NCBI RefSeq assembly: GCF_029784155.1
Contig: NC_073693.1
Location: 116,969,003 to 117,033,002 of the forward strand
Origin: Uranotaenia lowii
Lineage: Eukaryota > Arthropoda > Insecta > Diptera > Culicidae
Direction of reading: 5' to 3'
Length of the DNA stretch: 64,000 bases
Shown: piece by piece, positions 37,101 to 46,882 of the stretch
Layout: each line of letters starts with the position of its first letter
How positions within the stretch are numbered: position 1 is the stretch's first letter
Notes under the pieces: model-generated
What the model was told of the DNA's origin: nothing
What the model saw: the letters and a program-made list of their open reading frames with translations, nothing else
Database searches by the model: none
Made by a program: the position numbers and the translations under genes

Positions 37101-40100
37101 TTGAGAGAAGTACCATCTACTCGAGCAGCTGCATCCCAAATTAACCTAGTTTTGCCCGGCTTTTTCGGGTTACACACAACTCCCAAAGGCAAATACCACA
37201 CTCGATTATTGTCCGACGATGCTAGCTCCTCTTTCGTGATCAGGTGAGTGTACCCTTTTTTGAGGTAATTTTCGATTTGCTCTTCCACAGCTGCTTTCAA
37301 AGAATCATTCTTGCATAGGCGCTTTTCGAAAGATCGATTTCTTTGAATTGCCATAGGGAAGCTGTTGGGAAGATTTGGTTTTGAAAATCTCCACAGCAAT
37401 CCTGTTTCGAAGTGCCCATCTACACGTCGTGTGGTTCGGGCAAGAATGTCTAGTGCTTGCTTATTCTCTTTTGATTCTGGCTTGATGCTTACAAACGCCT
37501 CCTCTACTCCGAAGAATTTTCCCAAAAGAGTATGAAACTTTTTATTCTCATTCTCTAAATCGCTGTGTACGTGAAGTTGTTGATAGGGTTTCACTAGCGA
37601 ACCTTGTTTACCAAATATGCACCACCCAAGCCTCGTCTTAGCGGCAACGAGATCATGCTGTCCGCCTTCTCTCACCTTTAGCTGGGTCAACAAGCTGACA
37701 TGTTCGAGTCCCACTATGATACCTGGTGTTGCTGCAGCATAGCTCATCACAGGTAATCCCTTCAAGTGCGGGTAACGTTTTTGCAAATCCTCGTAATCGA
37801 TGGTTTGACTGGTTAATTTCAGCTGACTCACTGTTCGGACGTTTCCAATTTCGTATCGTGTTTTACACCCTTTACCACGAATTGAAACCGAGACTCGCTG
37901 CGAACCTTTTTCTTCGCGTGACACATTACCTGTCCAGCTAAGCCATAGGGTCTCCTTGGTACCCTCAATACCAAGTTCCTTCGCGATATTGGCCTCCAAA
38001 AGCGTGGAGGACGAACCGTCGTCAAGGAAGGCAAAGGTTTCGATGGATTTGTTTCCGCCTTCAATGACAACCGGTAAGTATCGAAAAAGAGCAGATGATG
38101 TAGAAGAATAATGATGGTTTTGCTGAGCGAGAGCGCTATCACTAGTAGAGATGTTGCTATTGTTGGTACTGTTTCGATCGGCGTGCAGTAAAACATTATG
38201 TCGTAACCTGCATCCTCCAATGCCACATTCCTTACCGGATCTACAAGGCCATCTTTTGTGTGGAACTAAACAGAGGTAACAAAGATGTTTCTGCTTAACG
38301 AAGAACCATTTCCTGTCCAGATCCAGAGATATAAATTCTTCACATTTTGCGATTTCGTGTGATGGATTCTGGCAATAGACGCATGTTTTCTCAATTTGAG
38401 CTTTAGGGTTGGTAGTTTTAACTGTGTGCTTTCCTCTCAAGACCTGGCTGGAGCTTTGGTCACTGTTGATGGTACCATTCTCAGAGTGCACATACAATTT
38501 CGATTTCTCCGAAAAGCTCTTAGCATGTTTTTCTTTAGAGACTGGGATGGGAATACTAATATCGGAAGACACGGTTACCAGCTCAGACATGAACTTGTTG
38601 AAAACGGCCAGGTTAACGAAGTTATGCTGCCGTTTGAAACGACCCCACTCGATTGCTAATGGAGTTGGCAATTTTACTACCAATTCATACAACAGCATCG
38701 GATCAAAAAGATGGTCAGTCAGATCTGCAGTTACCATATGATCCACAGCATTTTGAACAGCTAACCCGTACGTTATAATCGACTGGAGATTTTCGTATTT
38801 CGGCCCGGGGGTTTCTCTGAGCTTTTTCAGGACAGTAAAGAGAATAATCTCAGGTTGTCCGAACAACATCTTGAAGGTATTCATCACTTGAGGAACTGAG
38901 TCAGGGATTAATAGTTTACTTCGCACCGCCTCAAGAGCACGACCTTTCAAACATTTTTGCAGTCGATCCAGATTTTCGGCATCTGAAAGTCCACATGCGG
39001 CTGTGCTGTTGCAGAACGACTTATAAAACAACGGCCAGTCATGTGGGTCACCGGAGAAGTGTGGTAAGTCTCTAGACATCGCATGCCGCGCTGCTAGCTG
39101 AGTTTTCGTAGGTGCTGCGAAGTGGATGGAACTGTGCGTGCGTGTTCCCCATTCGGCCATACTCGGAGATGGCAACTGGGCATTTCGGCTGTTGGGATTG
39201 CCAATAGCAATTTGCGGTGATAGTGGAATTTGATTCGGGTTAGGTGAGAAATATCTACTAGCGAGCTGTGTCGAATTGGCGGGTAGTCCCATATCAAATT
39301 CTCCTTGATGACTACTAGTCCACTGCTGATGCGAGCTCATCTCTTGGGAGGATCTGGGAGCAAACGATGGTACTACATTTGCTCTGTTCACTTCGGGAAG
39401 AACAGCATAGGCTTGAGGAGTGGCCAATCCAAAATTAACGGATTTTTGCGCAAGTTCGTTCGTGGTGCTTATCATCATATCAGCTGTGGAACGTACAGTC
39501 GTGTTTGGTGGTCCTAAGGAAATATTTCTCAAACCAGACGATAAAATTGATTCCATACCTCCTAAACTGGACTGTGGTACTGTGTTATTACGTGTCACAG
39601 TGGGCTGACTTAGCGAAAATGTTGGAAAAGGGTTTGTTGTTGGTGTATTCCGGCCAAAAGTGTCGACTATGGATAGTTTCGGACGGTGTATTTTTCCGAT
39701 GGCAGCTGTTGATGGTGTGTAAAATCTAGTGGTTTTTGGAATGGCTCCTGTGTACTTTGGTTTCGTGCCGACAGCTGTTCCCGAAATCAAGGTAGCCATA
39801 ATCGGTTCGTGATTAGTCTGGATAAGTCTCATCTCCTCAACTGCACCGGAGAATTGTGTTGTTGGCTGGTGTTCAGTGAAGGGACAAAATTGCTGTCCAA
39901 CTTCAATATTGGAGTATAGATTTGGTTCAATTTTGAGTGTTCTAATTGGAAGGGGAACTTGAATATCCAGAAACTTTCTTGCTTGTGGAGTAGATGCGGA
40001 AACGGGAGTTATACGGCTGTTAATAATATGGCTCTCCGACTGATGCTCAGCTGATGCTACGTTGGCTTCATTGAAGGTAACTACTGGTGCTACATTTCGT

Positions 40101-40717
40101 TGTCCAATTTCATCTGCTGTCGAATATGATTTGGCTCGGCCAAGCTGAGGTTGACGTGGTAACTCCCATTCAGTTAGTCCTACTTTTGGATCTACCGTTG
40201 GTAACCAATCAACAACCTTTTTGCTGCTTGCTCGGGTACTCGTTCGACTCCTTCTGCTGTCGCCATCTTCCGCAAAGTCATTCAAACTGCCGTATTTCTT
40301 CCGAATAAATTCGTCCTCAATACGAACCCTCTTTTTCCTCAACTCTTCTTCCTTTTTCGAAATAGCTGCTTCTTCCTCAGCAAGGGCTTTAAGTTGAAGT
40401 TCTTTTTGCTCCTGGAGCATTTGCAGATTTAGCTCAGATCTCGCCGAACGTTTACTACTCCTGGAATGAATTGAAGAAGCTGCCTGACTTTGCTGAGACT
40501 TATTTTTCTCCCGGCTGGCTCGACAAGATTCGCATTTCCACGAACGATTCGGATCTGCAATAGAATCCGTCACTCCTGCGCACTGGTAATGAGCCCATGC
40601 TTCACAAGTGTCACAACCGACGAGATTGCCTGCAGAGTCAGGAAGGCTACACATTTTGCAGTTGTACTGCTTTTCCGATACTTTCGGTTGACCGCTGGTT
40701 GCATCCATGTTGCTCAT
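34097..40717 (-). CDS. BEL/Pao gag-pol polyprotein with N-terminal PHD finger
   Basis: A single frame of 2206 codons with no stop. In order: a PHD-type zinc finger at residues 20-65 (C20, C23, C35, C38, H43, C46, C62, C65) and a charged coiled-coil-like stretch at about 97-136. A gag-like domain begins near 550 ('HFSGDPHDWPLFYKSF'), with zinc-knuckle-like CVYCQNPSHEIAKC near 777 and a second Cys/His cluster near 808. The aspartic protease is near 899 ('FLDDGSSSTLL'). Reverse transcriptase has 'DIKEMFHQIKI' near 1243 and 'YMDDY' near 1313. RNase H has 'IFVDASEAAY' near 1503 and 'TDSQTVLAWL' near 1579. The integrase zinc domain is near 1815-1850; its core has 'GIDYFGP' near 1886, 'YSDQVTNFKGA' near 1945 and 'WERMVRSIK' near 1998. 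A DUF5641-like tail is near 2105-2160. The usual SDNGTNF box reads SDQVTNF but keeps its aspartate. The last 14 or so codons lie in the 3' LTR. The ATG at 40717 is about 22 bp from the 5' LTR. It makes element replication proteins in the cytoplasm and particle, with integration in the nucleus. Confidence 0.93.
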   Translation of the reverse strand: MSNMDATSGQPKVSEKQYNCKMCSLPDSAGNLVGCDTCEAWAHYQCAGVTDSIADPNRSWKCESCRASREKNKSQQSQAASSIHSRSSKRSARSELNLQMLQEQKELQLKALAEEEAAISKKEEELRKKRVRIEDEFIRKKYGSLNDFAEDGDSRRSRTSTRASSKKVVDWLPTVDPKVGLTEWELPRQPQLGRAKSYSTADEIGQRNVAPVVTFNEANVASAEHQSESHIINSRITPVSASTPQARKFLDIQVPLPIRTLKIEPNLYSNIEVGQQFCPFTEHQPTTQFSGAVEEMRLIQTNHEPIMATLISGTAVGTKPKYTGAIPKTTRFYTPSTAAIGKIHRPKLSIVDTFGRNTPTTNPFPTFSLSQPTVTRNNTVPQSSLGGMESILSSGLRNISLGPPNTTVRSTADMMISTTNELAQKSVNFGLATPQAYAVLPEVNRANVVPSFAPRSSQEMSSHQQWTSSHQGEFDMGLPANSTQLASRYFSPNPNQIPLSPQIAIGNPNSRNAQLPSPSMAEWGTRTHSSIHFAAPTKTQLAARHAMSRDLPHFSGDPHDWPLFYKSFCNSTAACGLSDAENLDRLQKCLKGRALEAVRSKLLIPDSVPQVMNTFKMLFGQPEIILFTVLKKLRETPGPKYENLQSIITYGLAVQNAVDHMVTADLTDHLFDPMLLYELVVKLPTPLAIEWGRFKRQHNFVNLAVFNKFMSELVTVSSDISIPIPVSKEKHAKSFSEKSKLYVHSENGTINSDQSSSQVLRGKHTVKTTNPKAQIEKTCVYCQNPSHEIAKCEEFISLDLDRKWFFVKQKHLCYLCLVPHKRWPCRSGKECGIGGCRLRHNVLLHADRNSTNNSNISTSDSALAQQNHHYSSTSSALFRYLPVVIEGGNKSIETFAFLDDGSSSTLLEANIAKELGIEGTKETLWLSWTGNVSREEKGSQRVSVSIRGKGCKTRYEIGNVRTVSQLKLTSQTIDYEDLQKRYPHLKGLPVMSYAAATPGIIVGLEHVSLLTQLKVREGGQHDLVAAKTRLGWCIFGKQGSLVKPYQQLHVHSDLENENKKFHTLLGKFFGVEEAFVSIKPESKENKQALDILARTTRRVDGHFETGLLWRFSKPNLPNSFPMAIQRNRSFEKRLCKNDSLKAAVEEQIENYLKKGYTHLITKEELASSDNNRVWYLPLGVVCNPKKPGKTRLIWDAAARVDGTSLNDLLLPGPDLLVSLPAILLRFRQRNVAVCGDIKEMFHQIKIRAEDRQAQRFIYRKTIEDPIQIYVMDVAVFGASCSPCIAQFIKNYNAMEHSKEFPEAAHAIVYDHYMDDYMKSVDSVAEAVKLANDVKTVHAMAGFELRNFISNSSEVMRELGVTSCPEMKSLSLEPGLAEPEKPERVLGMTWRPGQDVFTFDTSLHQNVADLLKEQKRPTKRQVLKTIMSLFDPLGLVAHFIIHGKILMQEVWKYGSGWDELIPAELFDHWIRWSNMLKQVDRVEVPRCYFKGVLSSELKNIQIHIFVDASEAAYACVAYLRAEVNDVPLSAFVAAKTKVAPLRPISIPRLELQAALIGTRLLSSIIAAIDLPIKRRYLWTDSQTVLAWLRSDSRRYHQFVGYRVGEILTTTSIDEWRHIPTKLNVADEATKWGNGPIFTPDSRWYTGPEFLRQSEDDWPIDPKDAQQTDTDLRAVFCYHGQVVDTTIDISHFSTLDRLLRSIVCVLRATKAFRKQKVCGPITAEEFQAAENLIFHQVQTEVYPEEMGILQKNNESELKTTIGKSSPLYQLSPFLDEANVMRIDSRIRSAPSVPFHSKFPIILPRNHPFTNLLVEKYHKRFVHANNETVCNEMRQKFHIPNLGVVIEKVVKECPLCKLRKAVPHPPKMAVLPVVRLTPNIKPFTHTGIDYFGPLQVKQRRSLVKRWVALFTCLTIRAVHVEVVHSLTTNSCILAIRRFIARRGPPSTIYSDQVTNFKGARNILLEQLQPIHEKCAITLTNASTQWYLNPPATPHMGGAWERMVRSIKIAMEAVANHAQNPCDEVLETLVLEAEAIVNSRPLTYVPLDSAEMEALTPNHFLVIGDQAVTQPMSETLLSGSVLRDSWELTRRLVDIFWTRWIKEYLPTLTRRSKWFEATKPLQPGDVVIIVDEKKRNGWIRGRVLEVIPASDGEVRRAYVRTPNGVGLYSAVRLARLDIKDSREDKASTIPEHHEGGNVGEAPRKLDENEI
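34140..34152 (-). promoter_or_regulatory. Polypurine tract of the BEL/Pao element
   Basis: Minus-strand CGAAGGGGGGAA lies directly against the 3' LTR start (TGTTGGCG). This is the expected site of plus-strand priming. It is also inside the coding frame, which runs on into the LTR. Confidence 0.8.
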
Positions 40718-40739
40718 GATCGTTAAATCTTTGAAGATT

Positions 40740-41383
40740 TGTTCGGATCAAGGCAGTAAATAAGCAACACTTATTTTGATAGCAAGTTGCTTCAAAGCTA
40801 AAATTTTATAATTTTTCAGAATTGTGAACTTAATTAATAATAGATTTCAGAAACTTACATTTAAGTGCCTTTGTAATAACGGAAATGCCAGCGGATATAG
40901 ATTGAGGTTATATCTTTGATTTTCAGATGAGTCGTTTTGGGTCAATCAGCGGTTCCTAGTAGATTTTAATGTAAGATTAACTATATCTGACTAATAAATT
41001 TAACTAAGATTTATTTTTGGTAGAAATCTTACCAAAATCTGTTAGAACAGATGACTATTTTTCACGACTTGCTGCTACAGAAATTAAGGCCAAAATTCCC
41101 AACTATAAAGGTAAAAGTTAAGGTAAAAAATAACACTTGAATAAATCCTCTCGATTACCTACACTTTCATACAGAAAATATAACTGAATATAACCGGTTT
41201 TAAACTAGATTTCACAATAAATTCGAGATTTGCCAAACTACTACTTTGTGAACACGTTTTTCCAATTTCACAGATTTTTCATAATGACATTCCGCTTTTG
41301 CTACATTCTAAACAACTATGTAAATACGAGAGCCTGGGACTCACATCTCATTTTCATCCAGCTTACGAGGGGCTTCGCCAACA
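40740..41383 (-). repeat. BEL/Pao 5' LTR (long form)
   Basis: 644 bp, TG...CA in element orientation. The middle block (about 40803-41264) is absent from the other LTR. Differences in the shared parts: GCAGTAAATA against GCAGTTAATA, and CTCACATCTC against CTCATATCTC. No TGG-starting primer site is seen right after the LTR. Confidence 0.9.
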
Positions 41384-41388
41384 CTATG

Positions 41389-42388
41389 AGTTTATCGTAA
41401 CTAAAAAAATCGAAGGTAACTTTTTTGCATTCAGTAAAGAAGATATAACACTATTAACGTTTTTTTTAGATCCTTACTTTAAAGTGCTCTTACATTGTGT
41501 CAGCCATCAAATGAAAAATAACGCATCCTAAGTGTAACTGGGGAAGGCTCAGCGCGAATCATCTACGAAAAGATAAAACTGTTCGTCTGGCGGCTGGAGA
41601 AAATTTTCCCACCCCGTGTGAATTCCAAAGTGAGCGCGCAAACGAGAGGAAATAATAGTCACATGTGAGTGGCACTAGAATTAAATTCAAAAGCGTCATT
41701 AAAATTAAATTAAAACATGGAGGCAAACAAGAAGTTTTTTCGCCCATTCATTTTTCTCCAGGTGCGAAAGAGTTATTCTGCTTTCTCCACTGTAAACTGG
41801 AATATTTACTGCTAGTTGTATCATTCCCATACACACACACATACACCTAAAGTACACACAATCACATTTACATTCTGCACTCTGGTGGTGAAAATGCAAA
41901 GCAATCGAGGTTGTCTTTTTCTTTTCCACGTTCCCGACGACGGACTGAAGTATATCGCTTCGTTTTCTTCCTAGCCGGCCTCTTTGCTGATGCTGTGCTG
42001 CTGCCTTAAATTTGAATAATTCACGTGAGTTTATTTGCATTTGCTGCCGGGTTGCATAAAAAAGGTGCAAAGAGGATTGGTGCAAGTTCAGCAGACTTGG
42101 CTACAGGTCTATTTCGTCTAGGCAGATGATTCACAGTTCACAGTTTTTCACCGAGTGGATTTGGAGCGTATGAACAGACTTTCGCACGTGATCTTGCAGC
42201 TGGTTGGTCAGCCTTAAGAAGTGATGAAGAAGAAAAGAATTTAATCTCTTCCATTATATTTATTTAATAATACAAAAACAGATCTTGAAAAAATTTTAAA
42301 AAAAACTTACCATTTCTTTACCAAAACTTGTTTTGTAAACGGTTTGTCGATAATTTTCCCTGGCACGAAAATTCCTATCGATAAATAA
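41389..42388. other. Non-coding stretch
   Basis: No domain recognised. A CA microsatellite lies near 41831-41843. Base composition is more mixed than elsewhere, so part may be unique host sequence. Confidence 0.45.
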
Positions 42389-42470
42389 AGGGTGTTCAGA
42401 TTAAGAAGTGGTCAACTGAAATTCTCTATACTTTTTCTAATTATTCATATAAAAACCTGAACACCCCTAA
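42389..42470. repeat. GGGTGTTCAG inverted ends near the mariner relic
   Basis: AGGGTGTTCAGATTAAGAAG at 42389 and CCTGAACACCCCT ending near 42470 are inverted copies of a terminal-repeat-like motif about 60 bp apart. They may be remnants of ITm/mariner ends. Confidence 0.4.
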
Positions 42471-42574
42471 TTTTGTAGATGTTGGTGTGTAGAATGATGC
42501 TTCTATTTGGGTTTTTACATAAGATCTTTAGTTATCATTTGGAATCCAAGCGAGAGGAGCTACGAATCAAAATT

Positions 42575-42905
42575 TTGTACATTTGTTGTGAAAATCCAAA
42601 CTGAATGTGGCCAAATCAACCGCCACCAATGTAATGAAAGTGTTCGGAGAACGTTTGTCGACAACTAGGATCTGAGGGAAATCAAAAGCCGGAAGCCGCA
42701 GTGACGAACAGAAGAGTGGCTACCGATTTCAAGCGCAACCTCAACCTCTCCGTTCGAGATGTCGCAAATAAGTTGGAAATATCGTCTACAACACAAATGG
42801 GTATTTCGAAAGCTGTATACAACATTGTTGACAAAGTTTGATTGCGTGATAATAGACGACGAAACCCACGCCAAGGCAGACTTCAGACAGCTCCCTGGTT
42901 AAAAG
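42575..42905 (+). pseudogene. Tc1/mariner (ITm)-like transposase N-terminal fragment
   Basis: One frame reads 'KLNVAKSTATNVMKVFGERLSTTRI' up to a stop near 42670. After a frame change it continues 'TNRRVATDFKRNLNLSVRDVANKLEISST' and then 'LRDNRRRNPRQGR'. This is the helix-turn-helix DNA-binding half of Tc1/mariner-type transposases, where 'NLSVRDVA.K' is a recurrent motif. The catalytic DD(E/D) half is missing. It is broken by a frameshift and at least two stops. Subfamily (ITmD37E or similar) is inference. Confidence 0.6.
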
Positions 42906-42947
42906 GGGAAAACGGGCATACATTTCTTAGCATTTTAGATTATCAAA

Positions 42948-43838
42948 GTGATAGATGACAGGATCAGCTTTACAAGCCATGTCGACTACGTGTGCAAGAG
43001 AGCGGCAATGGCCACGACCGCACTCACACGGATGATGCCGAGCTCCTCGGCAATCCGAAGTAGTAAAAGGAGGATCCTGGTAAGTGTGATCACATCAATC
43101 TTGCGGTACGTAGCAGCGGCCTGGAGGCAGGCCCTGCGAAGAAACTGTAACCTGCAGCGACTTAGCAGCGTTCAGCGGCTGATGAACCTGCGGGTTATCA
43201 ACGGATACCGGAACATGTCGTCCGAAGCCGCCTGTGTAGTGGCGAGTGTTATGCCCATCTCGGTTTTGCTTGAGGAGGATGTCTACTGCTACGACAACAA
43301 AAACACGCCCAACCTCCGAGATCTCGCCAATGAGGACTCGATGTCCAAATGGCAACAGCTGTGGGACAGCTCAACGAGAGGAAGGTGGGCCCATCGTCTG
43401 ATCCCGCCCATCGGGAGCTGGATCGGAAGAAGGCACGGTGAAGTGGACTTTTATATGACGTAATTCCTGACTGGTCATGAATGCTTCATGAAGTACCACT
43501 ACCGGTTTGGACATGTGGCTTTGCCATATTATCCAGATTGTGGGGACGTAGAGGAAACACCCGAACATGTGGTGTTTGTCTGTCCGAGGTTTGCGGCGGT
43601 ACGTACTTCCATACTTTCTCGCATTTGGCCCGACACGACAGCAGACAGCGTGGTACAGAGGATGTGTGTGGATTCCAACACTTGGCATGCGATCAGCGAT
43701 GGGTTCACCAGGATCATGACTGCCCTGCAGAGGAGCTGGAACCAACGGCAGTCCGCGAACGCGACTCCATCGACGGCGAGCATCAGAGTAGTGTGCGTCC
43801 AAACCCCTGATCGAAGCTACAGAGATCTACAAAGATAA
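42948..43838 (+). pseudogene. R1-like non-LTR retrotransposon ORF2, C-terminal part
   Basis: The frame opens in the RT thumb region ('DDRISFTSHVDYVCKRAAMATTALTRMMP') and runs through the R1-type C-terminal domain ('SSEAACVVASVMPISVLLEED', 'WAHRLIPPIGSWIGRRHGEVDFYMT'). One in-frame TAA (43461-43463) interrupts it. It resumes in the same frame with a C-terminal zinc motif (C...C...H...C in 'PDCGDVEETPEHVVFVCPRF') and ends at 43838. Endonuclease and RT catalytic domains are absent, so the copy is 5'-truncated. R1 elements normally insert in 28S rDNA; no 28S sequence is seen here, so this is an ectopic or non-rDNA family member. Confidence 0.8.
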
Positions 43839-44816
43839 GGCATCTTCTTCTGCGTAGCGGAGGTCAAGGGTGCTCCGCGAACGTGAATAGGATACCCCAA
43901 TGTCGGGGGGTATCCGAGTAGTGCCGCTTCCTAAGGGAAAAACTGCGGGGATAAGACTATACCTTCCTCATAGCGGACTTCGAAGGAAGAGGGTTAACCA
44001 CTGTCGGGGGATACTCACGGGTAGATAGACTCTCGATGCCGGGCGAGCCTCCCGAGTCGGTGTAGGATGTTGTCATCGTTGGGAAATATCCGAGTCGTTA
44101 CGTTAAAAGTCCTGAAAGTGTTCCGTGACAGGCGCGAGTCCAGGACAAGCTGCTCTCGATCTGGCACACGCCGGGCAGAAAATCTACGGGCCTAAAATCC
44201 TAGGGTTGCCAGCCAAGGGAGATAAAGAAGACCCGACAACGGTCGGAGTAGACCGACCTCATCGACGGGGGGCTGTAGAGTAGAGTGCGTCCAACCGACC
44301 CCGCGGTTTGAAGCTTCAAAGATGAGGCATCATCTTCTGCGTAGCGGATGCCGTGGGTGCGCCGCGTTCGTGCGTAGGATGCTCCACCTCCGGGGAGTAT
44401 CCGAGTAGGGCGGTTTCCAACGACAGAAGCTGCGGGGATAAGACTATACCTTCTTCGCAGTGGAAATCATTGGGAAAGGGTTATTCTACGTTCGGGGAAT
44501 ACCCACGGGTAGAGTGGTTCTCAACACCGGGTGAGCCATTCAAGTCGGAGTAGGATGACGTCTTCGTCGGGAATCATCCGAGTCGTTGCGTTAAGTCCCG
44601 CACGTGTGCCGTGACAGGCGCGAGTCTAGGATAAGCTGCTCTCGATCTGGCACACGACGGACAAGGTGGCAAGCCTCGAACCCTGGAGATAAGAGGTCAG
44701 ACTTCGAGTCGTTAGAGGAAAGGTCAGGCCTCGAACCTCCAGGCGGAGAGGTTTGTGTGGTTGACCCCGAGTCTTTATAATAAGGGGTCGGGTCTCAAGT
44801 CGTAAGAGGAGGGATC
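43788..44816 (+). repeat. R1-like element 3' end with two imperfect tandem units of about 485 bp
   Basis: Unit 1 starts near 43788 (AGTAGTGTGCGTCCAA) inside the end of the coding frame. Unit 2 starts near 44275 (AGTAGAGTGCGTCCAA). Shared blocks include CTTCTGCGTAGCGGA, GCGGGGATAAGACTATACCT, TGACAGGCGCGAGTC and AAGCTGCTCTCGATCTGGCA. After unit 2 come GAGGTCAG and TCAAGTCG repeats. The region is GC-rich relative to its surroundings. It continues after the gypsy insertion at 58163. Confidence 0.75.
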
Positions 44817-44820
44817 AGGT

Positions 44821-46867
44821 TGTAGCAGTTGCACCATTTGAAAATTTCGATCTCCACAAACCGATTCAAGGTATCGGTTTGGCGCCTTACAGTAGTCTAT
44901 TGGAACTGCTCGATTCGATGTCTTTATCGAACGTATGTTCGAAGATTGATTTCCGTGGCTTATTCACCTTAAGCCGTTTCCTTACAATGTTTCATAAGGT
45001 CTGGATTGAGAGGGCAAGATCCAAAGTCCAGCTGATGAGCGAGCGACGATCTTAATTATTCAGAATCCCGAAGGTTTTCTAAAGGTCGCTCGGGAAAAAC
45101 GTATTTCCTGCTTAGGTCAACGACCGAGATCTCTTGCCCTGATCTGAGGCTGCACTCCACAAATCACTTCAATCTGGGTTGTGATTGTGCATGGAAGTGG
45201 CTTTTTATTTAACCGCGACCGAGTTAAACCTTTGCTGTTAAGAAGGTACTAAATAGTGATATGATTTCAAAATCAAAAATTAATTCTTTCCTTTTTGTGT
45301 AGCTATCCAATTAAGCTACACAGTAACAGTTCAGAGTAGGGTCGAAGTGCGTGCAAGATTTACAAAAAGAGCAGGTAAAGTCGTGCGTGAAAACCGTGCC
45401 CGTGTCAGTGCTAATGCAGTTGCCGTAAGGCACATTATTTCACCAACAGCAGTTTCCAGCACCCGCTAAGCTTTACTAAGCACGACCAGATTGCCCGGCA
45501 ACCGCCGGAATCGAGCACACCGTCATCACGTGCTCAATTGCTTGAGACTCCAACCGCTAACCATCGGAAGTTTCCCTCGAGGGCCGACGGCGTGATTTCC
45601 AGTACGAACCCACCACACGGAACCACTACGCCAGAAAGCCCCCCTCCACCCCATTTGGTAGGAAAAGGCCCGGAAGTAACCACCCGGGAAACCCCGTCAC
45701 CACGACGCCTTCGGTTTGCTACACCAGGAGCGAAGCCTCGTCAGCAGTACAACCACCCGACAATCAGCAGCATCCGAACCAACAGCAGTGACGTCATTGC
45801 CTCCCTACAGCAGGTTGAGCCGAGCGGGAGAAGTTCACCGAGAGAGGTATGACCCCTTGCAGCGCACATGGTGAGTCGAAACTATTGAATAACTTCGTCT
45901 TTGCCTTCCCCTCATTTAGTACGCGTCCACATCCGATGCCCATATTACTGCGACATTCGTCGCAAATGCTGATTTGAAAACATCATCCGAAATTGTTTTG
46001 CTGACTGAACTATGAATATATTCCACTGCTAAATTACCATCTATATGGAAATGCAAATTTGCAGCGGCCGCGGCCTTAAATGAAACCCTTATTTTGATCA
46101 TGATCTAAAATTTTATTTGTAAATCGAATGCATTCGTACCACAACTATTGGACGACCCTGAATTTGGAACGAGAGTAGCTAATCGGCGCGGAGCCCGAAC
46201 AGCCGAATGCATGCACGGCACGGAGTAGAAGAGAAGTTAGAAATCGCACGCACTGTTAGGTAGGCTAGAAAGAGAGAATGAATAAGAAGGAGTAACTGAA
46301 ATAGGATCCAAGAAATTATGATACTGTACATACTTACGATTAAATGCTAGCAAAATGAAATACCCGTTACTGATTAATGAAACAAGCAATATATTATTAT
46401 GAAATTCCGATTTATGATGTTTTGAATACAGTTACTTAGTAAGCCTATCTGAGAGTTTTAATTGGAGATTTTGAAATTCCATCACTACGCGACACGAATT
46501 AGAATTTAAATTTTGATGTTGAGAATTTTAGCTCTAGCAACTTCCACTCACAGTCGCCATCTGGTGCCGAGTAGTTTCGTGGACCTATGATGATTAATTT
46601 TCAGGTATGAGGGATTTCTACTGGGGGATTTTTGGAAAACTTTCTAGAATTTGAATATTTTTGTGAGTTGGCCGAGTTAAACTTGAGTTCATCGGCCGCT
46701 GATTTTGGCAAGTCGAACTGTCTCGATCCTTCTTACCTTTTGGAAGAGCTATAAGGACTCGCCTTGTGGAGAGTCTCAGCCGGGCAAATTGATCTTGGTG
46801 TGTCGTCCCTTTTAAGGGTGGCGCATAAGCGACACGCTTGCACCGGATCGGACAGTTTACGGCTACA
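44821..46867 (+). repeat. Gypsy 5' LTR, 2047 bp
   Basis: Same length as the 3' LTR and identical in all blocks I compared by eye, including the two longest embedded open frames. No coding function is supported inside it. A small frame at 45538-45852 starts with TTG, not ATG. Confidence 0.93.
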
Positions 46868-46871
46868 GATT

Positions 46872-46882
46872 TGGCGCCCAAC
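46872..46882 (+). promoter_or_regulatory. Primer binding site, tRNA-Lys type
   Basis: TGGCGCCCAAC lies four bases after the 5' LTR. It is complementary to the 3' end (GTTGGGCG plus CCA) of insect tRNA-Lys. The match falls off after these 11 bases. Confidence 0.8.

Larger units (their letters stand above)
33958..41383 (-). mobile_element. BEL/Pao LTR retrotransposon, complete, minus strand
   Basis: 7426 bp with 5-bp target duplications CTATG at 33953-33957 and 41384-41388, the length expected for BEL/Pao. In element orientation the order is a 5' LTR of 644 bp (40740-41383), a leader of only about 22 bp, one gag-pol frame, a polypurine tract and a 3' LTR of 182 bp (33958-34139). The LTRs start TGTTGGCG and end CCGAACA. 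Over their shared parts I see two substitutions, so the insertion looks recent. Confidence 0.92.

Noticed and set aside
42948..43838. R1 insertion in a 28S rRNA gene
   Set aside because: No rRNA sequence is seen on either side, so no rDNA context is claimed.
45538..45852. 104-residue frame in the gypsy LTR, repeated at 56833-57147
   Set aside because: It starts with TTG rather than ATG. It is conserved only because the two LTRs are copies of each other, and there is no domain.
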